NCBI GenBank assembly: GCA_035556735.1
Contig: DATMFF010000002.1
Location: 558,001 to 622,000, forward strand
Origin: CANJBX01 sp035556735
GTDB taxonomy: Bacteria; Pseudomonadota; Alphaproteobacteria; Rhizobiales; Xanthobacteraceae
Length of the DNA: 64,000 bases
Direction: 5' to 3'
Within the stretch, counting starts at the first letter, position 1. Every line of letters begins with the position of its first letter. The notes beneath the pieces were generated by a model. The model did not search any database and was not told the origin of the DNA. It saw only the letters and a program-made list of their open reading frames with translations. Of this stretch, positions 35,795 to 44,408 are shown piece by piece. Made by a program: the position numbers and the translations under genes.

Positions 35795-36604
35795 ATGCGA
35801 CGCCTGTCCGCATTCAACCTCGTCTCGCTCGCGCTCGGGCTCGCCTTCCTCTACCTGCCGATCGCGATCCTCGTCGTCTATTCGTTCAACGCCTCGCGCC
35901 TCGTGACCGTATGGGGCGGCTGGTCGACGCACTGGTACCAACAGCTTCTCGAGGACGAGGCGCTGCTCGAGGCCGCGCGCACCTCGATCAGCATCGCCTT
36001 CGTGTCGGCCACGGCCGCGACCGTGCTCGGCACCTGCGCCGCGCTGGCGCTGGCGCGCATCGGGCGTTTCCGCGGGCGCACGCTGTTCTCCGCGATGATC
36101 TATGCGCCGCTGGTGATGCCGGAAGTGATCACCGGCCTGTCGCTGCTGCTGCTGTTCGTCGCGATCAGCCTCGAGCGCGGGTTCTGGACGGTGACGGCGG
36201 CGCACACGACGCTGACCATGTGCTTCGTCACCGTCATCGTGCAGTCGCGGCTTTCGGCCATCGACCGCAGCCTGGAGGAAGCGGCCATGGATCTCGGCTG
36301 CCCGCCGCTGCGCACGTTCCTCACCGTGACCGTCCCGATCGCGGCGCCGGCGATCGTCGCCGGCTTCCTGCTCGCCTTCTCGCTCTCGCTCGACGACCTC
36401 GTGCTCGCCACCTTCACCACCGGGCCCGGCGCGACCACGCTGCCGATCCGCATCTATTCGGACGTGCGGCTGGGCGTGAAACCGGAGATCAACGCGATCT
36501 GCACCTTGATGATCGCGGCGGTGGCGCTCGCGGTGATCGCGGCCTCGCTGGCCGCGCGCCTCACCGACACGCGCGCGGGCGCGAAGGCGGCGCTGGCGCC
36601 CTGA
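35795..36604 (+). CDS. potC: Polyamine-type ABC transporter permease (PotC-like)
   Basis: A 269-aa inner-membrane permease. The EAA-loop is EEAAMDLGCPPLRTFLTVTVPIAAP near 160-184, and SLSLDDLVLATFTTGPGATTLPIRIYS near 200 is typical of PotC. It ends the operon; no periplasmic binding protein follows, so one must be supplied from elsewhere. Confidence 0.92.
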   Translation: MRRLSAFNLVSLALGLAFLYLPIAILVVYSFNASRLVTVWGGWSTHWYQQLLEDEALLEAARTSISIAFVSATAATVLGTCAALALARIGRFRGRTLFSAMIYAPLVMPEVITGLSLLLLFVAISLERGFWTVTAAHTTLTMCFVTVIVQSRLSAIDRSLEEAAMDLGCPPLRTFLTVTVPIAAPAIVAGFLLAFSLSLDDLVLATFTTGPGATTLPIRIYSDVRLGVKPEINAICTLMIAAVALAVIAASLAARLTDTRAGAKAALAP

Positions 36605-36628
36605 GCGACTGGCGCAGGACCGCGCGGG

Positions 36629-36883
36629 CTATTCGCTGCTGCGCCCGGGCGGCCGCAGGATGAAGGCGATGAACCACATCGGCACGATCACGAGCGCGCC
36701 GAGCAGCATGTTGGGCAGGGCCCAGGCCAGTCCGGCGCGCGCAAGCTCCTCGATCCGCGTGGCCGACAGGCCGGCGTCGTGCATCAGGACATCCACGGTG
36801 ATGCCGAAATGCGCGAGGATCGCCCCCACGATCAGCGAGGCGACCGAGACTTTCACCATCGTGCGCAGCAGGCTTTCGACCAT
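36629..36883 (-). CDS. Small two-helix membrane protein (DUF6460-like)
   Basis: An 84-aa protein with two hydrophobic helices: VKVSVASLIVGAILAHFGI near 10-28 and WALPNMLLGALVIVPMWFIAF near 54-74, the second preceded by an amphipathic linker. It looks like the small DUF6460-type proteins of Hyphomicrobiales (from memory, moderate certainty). It is convergent with potC and stands alone. Function unknown. Confidence 0.7.
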   Translation of the reverse strand: MVESLLRTMVKVSVASLIVGAILAHFGITVDVLMHDAGLSATRIEELARAGLAWALPNMLLGALVIVPMWFIAFILRPPGRSSE

Positions 36884-37022
36884 TGCGGGCCCCGTCGTCC
36901 GGGGCGGAACTATAATTTACAGGAATTAAACAAAAGCTAGCGCCGCCGAAAACCCGCTCATGGACTTCGGAGACGCGGCCTCGCCGAGTCGGGGGTCCAT
37001 TCGGCGGGCGCGATTTGCCCGC

Positions 37023-38933
37023 TCAAGGCTCTGTGGCGCTCGGTCGGGCGGGCTGGCCGCCGCCGGTCAGGCGCTCGATCGCCGATCGCACCGCGTCGCG
37101 CGCCTTGCGGTCCCGCACGGCGTCGAGCAGGGGAGCCGCCGCGCCGGAACGGCGGATCAGGGCCTGCGGGTCGGGCAGGATCAGCGGTTCCTCCCACGGG
37201 CCCTGCACCACGAACGGCAGCTCGAACCCGCCGTCGCTGGCGGTGGCGATCAGCGCCGCCGTGCCGCGCAGGTCGAGGTCGCGGGCGGGGATGGAGAACG
37301 AGCCGCCCACGGCCAGCCGCACGGCCGTGCCGTCGAGCCGCGTGTCCTCGGCGACGGCGGTCCCGTCGGCGATCTTGAACGCCAGCTTGAACGTGCTGAA
37401 GGGCGTGCGGCCGGTGCGGAAATCGCCCGCGCCGGAGAGCGGCCGCCGCTCGAGCCGGCGCAGCAGCTGCTCGACGTTGAGGCCGGTGATCGCCCCGTCG
37501 GCGGCGGTGAGCGCAATCGTGCCGTCGAGCGAGCGCGTGAGCGCGTCGATGCTGTTGCCGCGCGCCTCGACGTCGAAGGCGATGTTGCCCTTGCCTTCGA
37601 GGCGGCGCATTCCCAGCAGTTGGCCGAGGCAGGTCTCCAGGTTCACGTCGGAGAATTGCATCTGCGACTTCATCTCGGCGCCGTTGCCGGCCTTGGCGAG
37701 GGCGAACGAGCCCGTGACGATGCCGTCATAGGCCTGCGACTCGCCGACCGTGACGGCCAGCCGGCCGTTGTTGAGATTGACGGCCACCGCGCTGCGCCCG
37801 AACTTGGCGCCTCCGACGTTCACGCGGGCCGCCGACATGCGCAGGTCGATGTCGAGCGAGGTGAGGCCGTCGAGCGCCATCGGCGTGCGGTTCCATTCGC
37901 GCGCATTGAGCGCGAGCAGGTGGAGAGCCGATCCGTAGGGCGTGAGGTCGAGCGATCCCGCAGCCAACGTGCCCTTGAGGCGCGGACGATCCGTGGAATA
38001 GCTGAGCACGCCCTCGGCGCTGTTGCCGTCGAGCTCGAGGTTCACTCCGGACAGGCCGAACGTGCCGTCCGAAGCGTTCATCTGCGCCTTGAGCGAGAAC
38101 CGGTTGAAGCCGCCGCCCGGCGGCGCGCTCGTGCCGATCCAGCGCAGGGTGTCGCGCAGCCGCGCCCCGTCGGCCGCGATGGTGCCGTCGACCTTCAATG
38201 TCGGCTTGTTGCTCATCGCCCCGTCGAAGGCGAGCTTGAGCGGCGCGCTCGAGACGCGGAACTTCAGGCCCGACTGCTCGCCCGTAAGCGCCGCATAGAA
38301 GTCGTGCACCGTCAGGCTCGCTTCCACGACCTCGTTGCGCCAGCCGAATTGCCCCGTTGCCGCGAAGCTGCGCGAGATCGCCGGCCAGGCCAGCGACATC
38401 TCGACGTGGTTCAGGGTCTCGCGGATGCCGCGCTCGGCGTCCTCCACCACGATCAGGCCGTCGTTGATGCGGATTTCCGAGAACGAGGGTGCGTTGCGGT
38501 CGGGGTTGGGCTTGAGCGCGCGCGAAAGCCCCGCGACGAGCGGCGACCAGTTGGAACGGCTCGATCCGCGCGCGACGTAGACCGAGATGCGCGGGCGCAC
38601 CAGCACCACGTCGGCGATCTCGATGCGGCCCATGATCAGCGGCAGCAGCCGCAGGCGCGCCGTGAGAACCTGCGCGGCAAGGGCAGGGCGGTTGCGGTCG
38701 TCGCCCAGCAGCACGTCGCTCAGCGTGACGGTGTCGGGCGGAAAGATCGACACGGCGACCGGGCCGCGCACGACGGGGTCGAGGCCCGTCGCGGCCTTGA
38801 TCTGGGCCTGCACCGCCTCGCGCGCTGCGTCCGCCGAGACGAGATAGCTCGACAGCGCGATCGCGCCGAAGCCGAGCGCGACGACGGCGCCGATCGCAAG
38901 TCCGAACCGCTTGAATCCGATCGTCTTTGACAA
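37023..38933 (-). CDS. AsmA family protein
   Basis: A protein of about 636 aa with one N-terminal membrane helix (FGLAIGAVVALGFGAIALSSYLV) and a large periplasmic AsmA domain: AQIKAATGLDPVVRGPVAVSIFPPDTVTLSDVLLGDD near 40-77, and a C-terminal AsmA_2 part with SLDGTIALTAADGAITGLNVEQLLRRLE near 465-495. Relatives act in outer-membrane phospholipid supply. No ATG fits; the TTG at 38933 is my choice because upstream residues are shadow sequence. It lies 104 bp after scoB on the same strand. Confidence 0.83.
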   Translation of the reverse strand: MSKTIGFKRFGLAIGAVVALGFGAIALSSYLVSADAAREAVQAQIKAATGLDPVVRGPVAVSIFPPDTVTLSDVLLGDDRNRPALAAQVLTARLRLLPLIMGRIEIADVVLVRPRISVYVARGSSRSNWSPLVAGLSRALKPNPDRNAPSFSEIRINDGLIVVEDAERGIRETLNHVEMSLAWPAISRSFAATGQFGWRNEVVEASLTVHDFYAALTGEQSGLKFRVSSAPLKLAFDGAMSNKPTLKVDGTIAADGARLRDTLRWIGTSAPPGGGFNRFSLKAQMNASDGTFGLSGVNLELDGNSAEGVLSYSTDRPRLKGTLAAGSLDLTPYGSALHLLALNAREWNRTPMALDGLTSLDIDLRMSAARVNVGGAKFGRSAVAVNLNNGRLAVTVGESQAYDGIVTGSFALAKAGNGAEMKSQMQFSDVNLETCLGQLLGMRRLEGKGNIAFDVEARGNSIDALTRSLDGTIALTAADGAITGLNVEQLLRRLERRPLSGAGDFRTGRTPFSTFKLAFKIADGTAVAEDTRLDGTAVRLAVGGSFSIPARDLDLRGTAALIATASDGGFELPFVVQGPWEEPLILPDPQALIRRSGAAAPLLDAVRDRKARDAVRSAIERLTGGGQPARPSATEP

Positions 38934-39037
38934 GAGCCCAAGCCTGAAGGGTTTGGCGCCACCGGCCCCCCGTGGCGCGACTATAGCCTGCGTCGGACGC
39001 CCGGAAAAAGACGCCGCGGCACCAATTCGCTTCGCGG

Positions 39038-39688
39038 TCAGTTCGGCTGAACTTGCACGCGGTAGCTTGCTTCGGTCTTGGCGCGGACTTCGTCGAGGCT
39101 CACGCCCGGCGCGAGCTCGACGAGGCTCATGCCTCCCCCGCCTTTCTTGTCGATGGCGAATACCGCCAGATCGGTGATCACCATGTCGACCACCCCGGCC
39201 CCGGTCAGCGGCAAGGTGCACCGATGCAGCAGCTTCGGCTCATCCTTGGCGGTATGCTCCATAACGACCACGACTTTCTTCACGCCGGCGACGAGATCCA
39301 TGGCGCCGCCCATGCCCTTCACCATCTTGCCCGGAATCATCCAGTTGGCGAGGTCGCCGTTCTCGGCGACCTGCATGGCCCCCAGGATCGACAGGTCGAT
39401 ATGCCCGCCCCGGATCATTGCGAAGGAGTCGGCCGATGAGAAATAACTTGTTGTCGGCAATTCTGTGACCGTCTGCTTGCCGGCGTTGATGAGGTCGGCG
39501 TCCTCTTCGCCTTCGAGCGGGAAGGGGCCGGTGCCGAGCATGCCGTTCTCGCTCTGGAGCTGCACGCTCATGCCGGCGGGGATGTAATTGGACACCAGCG
39601 TCGGGATGCCGATGCCGAGGTTGACGTAGAAGCCGTCGCTCAGCTCCTTGGCCGCGCGCGCGGCCATCTGGTCTCGGGTCCAGGCCAT
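39038..39688 (-). CDS. scoB: 3-oxoacid CoA-transferase subunit B
   Basis: A 216-aa beta subunit of succinyl-CoA:3-ketoacid CoA-transferase. The catalytic Glu is in the motif QSENGMLGTGPFP near 45-57; GGHIDLSILGAMQV and WMIPGKMVKGMGGAMDLV follow. Its ATG at 39688 overlaps the scoA stop by one base (TGATG). It works with ScoA in ketone-body/acetoacetate use, which fits a PHB-metabolising organism carrying phasins. Confidence 0.95.
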   Translation of the reverse strand: MAWTRDQMAARAAKELSDGFYVNLGIGIPTLVSNYIPAGMSVQLQSENGMLGTGPFPLEGEEDADLINAGKQTVTELPTTSYFSSADSFAMIRGGHIDLSILGAMQVAENGDLANWMIPGKMVKGMGGAMDLVAGVKKVVVVMEHTAKDEPKLLHRCTLPLTGAGVVDMVITDLAVFAIDKKGGGGMSLVELAPGVSLDEVRAKTEASYRVQVQPN

Positions 39689-40425
39689 CACACTTCCTCC
39701 CCAGTGCCGGCCGGCGTCGCCGGATCGGTGCGTTTGCGCACGGTGCGCTGCTCGATGTGCTTGACCGCGTTCGGCACGTGCACGATGCGCTGGACGTAGA
39801 CGCCGGGGGTGATGATGTGGTCGGGATCGATCTGGCCCGGCTCCACAAGCTGCTCGACCTCGGCCACGGTGATCTTTCCCGCGGTCGCCATCATCGGATT
39901 GAAGTTGCGCGCCGTCTTCCGGTAGACGAGGTTGCCTTCGGTGTCGCCTTTCCAGGCGTGCACGATGGCGAGGTCGGCCACGAGGCCGCGTTCCATCACG
40001 TAGCGTTCGCCGTCGAACTCGCGCTCTTCCTTGCCCTTGGCGATCTCGGTGCCCGCGCCGGTCTTGGTGAAGAACGCGGGAATGCCGGCGCCGCCGGCGC
40101 GGATGCGCTCGGCCAGCGTGCCCTGCGGATTGAATTCGATCTCGAGCTCGCCGGCGAGGTACTGCTGGGCGAACATCTTGTTCTCGCCCACGTAGGACGA
40201 GATCATCTTTTTGATCTGCCGCGTCTCGAGCAAAAGGCCGAGGCCGACGCCGTCGATCCCGGCGTTGTTCGAGACGACCGTGAGGTTCTTCACGCCGGAT
40301 TCGCGGATCGCATGGATCAGCGTCTCGGGAATGCCGCAGAGCCCGAACCCGCCGGCCATGATGGTCATGCCATCCTTGAGAACGCCGGCCAGCACCGCCC
40401 GCGCGTCGGAATAGACCTTCTTCAT
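39688..40425 (-). CDS. scoA: 3-oxoacid CoA-transferase subunit A
   Basis: A 245-aa alpha subunit. Family motifs are IMAGGFGLCGIPETLIHAI near 26-44 (glycine-rich CoA-binding loop), NLTVVSNNAGIDG near 51, and PAFFTKTGAGTEIAKGKE near 120. The ATG at 40425 is preferred over a GTG three codons upstream. With scoB it forms a two-gene operon; the iron permease gene lies 142 bp upstream on the same strand. Confidence 0.95.
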   Translation of the reverse strand: MKKVYSDARAVLAGVLKDGMTIMAGGFGLCGIPETLIHAIRESGVKNLTVVSNNAGIDGVGLGLLLETRQIKKMISSYVGENKMFAQQYLAGELEIEFNPQGTLAERIRAGGAGIPAFFTKTGAGTEIAKGKEEREFDGERYVMERGLVADLAIVHAWKGDTEGNLVYRKTARNFNPMMATAGKITVAEVEQLVEPGQIDPDHIITPGVYVQRIVHVPNAVKHIEQRTVRKRTDPATPAGTGEEV

Positions 40426-40567
40426 GCAACCCACCCCTGTCGCACCAGCCGCAGCCCGGCTCCCATGTTCTGTACCTGAGCCTTCGAAGGGGGATCAAGG
40501 GACCCCGCCGCCATCTTATCGGGTTTCCCGCCGTGCGGACGCGCCGCCGTGAGGCGAAGGCGCGAGC

Positions 40568-42184
40568 CTAGGCGAGATTGGAGGCTGCGTCGGCGTGGCG
40601 CGCCATCCGCATCACGGGGACGATGCCCACGGCGACGATCAGCAGCGCGGCAAGCGCGCCCTCCTCGAAGCTCCCGCGGCTGGCGAACTGATAGACGTAG
40701 GTGGCGAGAGTCTCGACGTTGAGCGGCCGCAGCAGCAGCGTCGCCGGAAGCTCCTTGAGGCAGTCCACGAATACGAGCAGCGCCGCGCCCCACAGCGCCG
40801 GGCGCGACAGCGGTATGTGGATGAGCCGCACCACCGCGCCGGGCGAGGCGCCGGCCGTGCGGGCGGCGTCGTCGAGATCGGTGGAGACGCGCGCGAGCCC
40901 GGCCTGCGTGAAGCCGATGGTGATCGACAGGAAGCGGATGACATAGGCGATCACGACCGCGCCGCCGGAGGCGAGGATCACGAGCCCGATGTTGCGGCCG
41001 GTCAGGAATCCTGCCGCCCAGTTGATGACCTCGTCGAGTGCGACGATCGGCGCCAGCAGGCCGAGCGCCAGCACCGTGCCGGGGAGGGCGTAGCCGAGAC
41101 GCGCGATGCCCACGCCGAGCCCGACGGAGGGCGAGCGCGCGAGCCGAAGCGCGATCGCCGCGCCGAAGCCCAGCACCAGCGTCGCCGCAGTGGCTGCCGT
41201 CGCGAGGCCGATGGTGGTGAGCGCATGGCGCGCGAAGGCTGGATCGACGTGGGCGATGAGGCCGCGGGCGATGACCTCGCGCGCGAGGAACGCCGCCGGA
41301 ACGAGAAAGCCGAACAGCACGGGCAGCAGGCAGGCGGCGCCCGCAAGAACGGCGCGAGGTCCGCGCAGGCGCACGCGGGCGACGTCGCGCCAGCGCGGAT
41401 CGATTCCCACGAACGACCGGTGGCGGCGCGCGGCGCGCTCGATCGCGAGCAGCAGCGCGACGGTGGCCACCACCGCCACCGCGATCTGCGCGGCGCCGGC
41501 GAGGCTCCCGCGGTTGAGCCATGTCGTGAAGATCGCGAGCGTCAGGGTCGGCACGCCGAGATATTCGTTGGCGCCGATGTCGTTGAGCGCTTCCAGCATC
41601 GCCAGCACCAGCCCCGCGACGATGGCCGGGCGCGCCAGCGGTAAGGTGATGTCGCGCGCGGTCTGCAGCGCCGATGCGCCGGAGCTGCGTGCGATCTCCG
41701 TCGCGCTTGCGCCCTGCGTCTGGAACATCGCGCGCGCCGCGAGATACACATAAGGGTAGAGGACGAAGCCCATCAGCACGATCGCGCCCGTCAGCGAGCG
41801 GACATTGAACGCCCGCGACCAGCCCAGTGCCGCCAGCACGGGCTGCAGCGGGCCGAGCGTGTCGGCGATGTCCACGTAGACATAGGCGACGATGTAGGTC
41901 GGGATCGCGAGCGGCAGCGGCAGCAGCCATAGCAGCGCGCCGCGGCCCGGAAAGTCGAAAGTGGTGACTGTCCAGGCGGTTCCGACGCCGACGAGGAGGG
42001 TGACGGCGGCGACCCCCGCAAGCAGCAGGATCGTGTTCGTCAGCGCCGGCGGAATCACGTAGGCGACGAGATGATCCCAGTTCTCCGCGCCTCCGGCGCC
42101 CGCGATGTGCAGCAGGCTCGCGATCGGGGCAAGGACACAGGCCGCGAGCGCGAGCGCGAAGGCGGTCGCCAGCGGATGCCGCAT
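40568..42184 (-). CDS. fbpB: Ferric-iron ABC transporter permease (FbpB/SfuB type)
   Basis: A 538-aa fused permease with about twelve helices and two EAA-loops: EIARSSGASALQTARDITLPLARP near 179-202 and DDAARTAGASPGAVVRLIHIPLSRP near 444-468. This double-length form is typical of Fbp/Sfu iron transporters. It follows the binding-protein gene by 126 bp containing a long perfect palindrome. No ATPase gene is adjacent. Confidence 0.9.
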   Translation of the reverse strand: MRHPLATAFALALAACVLAPIASLLHIAGAGGAENWDHLVAYVIPPALTNTILLLAGVAAVTLLVGVGTAWTVTTFDFPGRGALLWLLPLPLAIPTYIVAYVYVDIADTLGPLQPVLAALGWSRAFNVRSLTGAIVLMGFVLYPYVYLAARAMFQTQGASATEIARSSGASALQTARDITLPLARPAIVAGLVLAMLEALNDIGANEYLGVPTLTLAIFTTWLNRGSLAGAAQIAVAVVATVALLLAIERAARRHRSFVGIDPRWRDVARVRLRGPRAVLAGAACLLPVLFGFLVPAAFLAREVIARGLIAHVDPAFARHALTTIGLATAATAATLVLGFGAAIALRLARSPSVGLGVGIARLGYALPGTVLALGLLAPIVALDEVINWAAGFLTGRNIGLVILASGGAVVIAYVIRFLSITIGFTQAGLARVSTDLDDAARTAGASPGAVVRLIHIPLSRPALWGAALLVFVDCLKELPATLLLRPLNVETLATYVYQFASRGSFEEGALAALLIVAVGIVPVMRMARHADAASNLA

Positions 42185-42273
42185 TGAAAGGTCCCCCGTC
42201 ACGCGGCCACGAGCCCGCGCGCGGAAAGGCTTATCCCATCACCTGATGACGTGAAAACCTGTTCCCGCCGCGA

Positions 42274-42297
42274 CCATGCGCCCGCGCGGGCGCATGG
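42274..42297. promoter_or_regulatory. Perfect 24-bp palindrome between fbpA and fbpB
   Basis: CCATGCGCCC (42274-42283) and GGGCGCATGG (42288-42297) flank GCGC; the whole 24 bp is self-complementary. In the transcript it would form a very stable hairpin just after fbpA, fitting mRNA protection or partial termination that yields more binding protein than permease. Confidence 0.6.
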
Positions 42298-42310
42298 CCG
42301 GCCGGGCCCG

Positions 42311-43333
42311 TCAGTTGTCGAAGCCGACCTTGTCAACGAGGTTGGCCGCCGCCTTGCGCTGCGCGGCGATCGTCGACATCGGCGTGGTGTCGGGCTTGAG
42401 CGTGCCGTAGCTCGCGATCGTCGGGTTGATCGCGACGCCGGCCCGGATCGGGTACTCGTAGTTGATGTCGGCATAGACCTTCTGGGCGGGCTCGCCCACC
42501 AGCCACTCCAGGAGCTTGATCGCATTGGCCTTGTTGGGCGCGTGCTGCGCCAGCACCGCGCCCGACAGGTTGACGTGCGTGCCGCCGGTCTTGAACGTCG
42601 GGAGGATGACGCGGGTCGCGTCGGCCCACGGCTTCTTCTCGGGGTCGCGGTCGTGCATCAGCGCCCAATAATAGGTGTTGCCGATGCCGAGGTCGCACTT
42701 GCCGGCCGCGATGTCGCGCGCGGTCTCGCGGTCGCCGCCCGACGGCTTCTGCGCCAGGTTGGCCTTGAGGCCGCGCAGCCAGGTCTCGGTTTGCGCCTCG
42801 CCGTGCCTGGCGATCATCGCCGCGAACAGGGCGTTGTTGTACATGTGCTGGCCGGAGCGGATGCAGATCTTGCCCTTCCATTTGGGATCGGCCAGCTCCT
42901 CGTAGGTGATCGCGTCCTGCGTCACGCGCTGCTTGGAGGCATAGACGACGCGCGCACGCATCGAGAGGCCGATCCAGTGCCCCTCGGGGTCGCGGTACTG
43001 CGCCGGGATCACGTGTTCGAGCGTCGCGGATTTGATCGGCTGTGTGATGCCCGCCTGCACCGCAGCCTCGAGGCGCCCGATGTCCACGGTCAGCAGCACG
43101 TCGGCGGGACTGTTGGCGCCTTCGCTCTTGATGCGCTGCTCGAGGCCCGAGCTCGCGGAGATGACGTTCACCTTGATCCCGGTGTCCTTGCTGAACGCGT
43201 CGAACAGCGGCTGGATCAGCTTCGCCTCGCGATAGCTGTAGACGTTGACCTCGCCCGGCTGCGCGCAGGCCGGCCCGGCCGTCGCGATCATCAGCGCGCC
43301 GGCGAGCGTCAGGATGGCACGGGAAGAATGCAT
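42311..43333 (-). CDS. fbpA: Ferric-iron ABC transporter substrate-binding protein
   Basis: A 340-aa periplasmic iron-binding protein of the FbpA/FutA type. The signal peptide ends at PACAQ near 25; EVNVYSYREAKLIQPLFDAFSKDTGIKVNV follows near 28-57. The double-Tyr iron site near the C-terminal half is visible as GIGNTYYWALMHD near 218-230. The ATG at 43333 is used. It lies upstream of fbpB; the ATPase is missing locally. Confidence 0.92.
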   Translation of the reverse strand: MHSSRAILTLAGALMIATAGPACAQPGEVNVYSYREAKLIQPLFDAFSKDTGIKVNVISASSGLEQRIKSEGANSPADVLLTVDIGRLEAAVQAGITQPIKSATLEHVIPAQYRDPEGHWIGLSMRARVVYASKQRVTQDAITYEELADPKWKGKICIRSGQHMYNNALFAAMIARHGEAQTETWLRGLKANLAQKPSGGDRETARDIAAGKCDLGIGNTYYWALMHDRDPEKKPWADATRVILPTFKTGGTHVNLSGAVLAQHAPNKANAIKLLEWLVGEPAQKVYADINYEYPIRAGVAINPTIASYGTLKPDTTPMSTIAAQRKAAANLVDKVGFDN

Positions 43334-43441
43334 GGAAGCTCCGCTCGATTGTCCACGGGGCCCGCAGCGCGGGCCGTCGGGCGCAAGGGAAGCCACCCCC
43401 ATGCGGGCGTCAATCGGGAATTACCCTGATGGATCAATAGA

Positions 43442-43482
43442 TTGGAACGATTCTAGAGAGGACCAGGCTGGAATCGTTCGAA
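43442..43482. promoter_or_regulatory. Two ICE/Irr-box-like inverted repeats upstream of fbpA
   Basis: TTGGAACGATTCTAG (43442-43456) and CTGGAATCGTTCGAA (43468-43482) both resemble the 6-3-6 iron control element TTAGAA-N3-TTCTAA bound by Irr in Hyphomicrobiales, with two and three mismatches. They lie 110-150 bp upstream of the iron-binding-protein start. The pairing of iron gene and motif is suggestive, not proof. Confidence 0.4.
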
Positions 43483-43578
43483 ATCCCGCGGCTAGCCATT
43501 TGGCCCGGCAACGGAATCGCGCGGCGCGCATCGCCGCGCAACGCCGCCGCAGCCTTCGCGACAAAGCGTCTCAGGCCG

Positions 43579-44322
43579 TCAGCGCGCGGCGAGCGCGCGT
43601 ATGCGCAGCGCGGGCGTCGCGGCGATCTCGGCCACCAGCTTGTTGATGATGGCCTGCCCGAACGATTCGAAATTCTCCGCCACCATGACGAACGAGCCCG
43701 GCCCGCCGGCCACGTTGTTGCGATAGTAGTTCGCGAGCCCGCCGGGCGGATGCGTATGGTCCGCGTTCCACGACAGCGGCGTCTCGCTCAGGATCACCAG
43801 GCCGTTGACGGTCACGCCCTTGCCGACCGCGTCGTCGCGTGCGCTCGTGACCTCGCGGCCCGAGTTGTTGGTGCCGTCGCCCGACACGTCGATCGTCCGC
43901 CGCGTCGCGCTGAACGGGGCGTGCTCGAGCTGGACCATTGCGAAATCGATCCCGCTGCTGATGGATGTCCGATCCGCGAACGGCCGCTGCGACTCGACGA
44001 TGTGCGCGGAAAAATCCAGCGCCGAGGCCATGTCGCCGATGGCGGTCCAGTCGACGATGACCTTCTGGTTGCCCGCGCCGGACCACTCCACGAAGGTGAT
44101 GCCGATCCGCCCGTACGGTCCCGACTTGATCGCCTCGAGGACGCGCGGACTGGTGATGGCGGCGGCATAGCCGTTGCGCTGAAGCTGGAACTTGTTGGCG
44201 TCGACGCTGCGCGAGACGTCGGCGGCCAGCACTAGCAACAGGTCGACCGGCTCCTGCGCGCGCACGAGCGCGGGGAAGATGCCCAGCGCCGCTGCGACCG
44301 TTGCTGCGATCAGACGCAACAT
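43579..44322 (-). CDS. DUF1194 family exported VWA-like protein
   Basis: A 247-aa protein with a signal peptide (MLRLIAATVAAALGIFPALVRA) and a von Willebrand A-like fold. The MIDAS-like motif DVSRSVD is near 35-41 and a further metal-site segment IDVSGDGTNNSG near 143-154. DUF1194 proteins are periplasmic and of unknown function. It follows the large PAS kinase-like gene by 86 bp on the same strand. Confidence 0.88.
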   Translation of the reverse strand: MLRLIAATVAAALGIFPALVRAQEPVDLLLVLAADVSRSVDANKFQLQRNGYAAAITSPRVLEAIKSGPYGRIGITFVEWSGAGNQKVIVDWTAIGDMASALDFSAHIVESQRPFADRTSISSGIDFAMVQLEHAPFSATRRTIDVSGDGTNNSGREVTSARDDAVGKGVTVNGLVILSETPLSWNADHTHPPGGLANYYRNNVAGGPGSFVMVAENFESFGQAIINKLVAEIAATPALRIRALAAR

Positions 44323-44408
44323 GCCAACCTCCGCCGAGGCCCCGCGGTCGAGATTAGCGCAAGCGATGCGTTGCGCGAGTCATTTTGGGGTTGCGCATGA
44401 CGCGCAGG

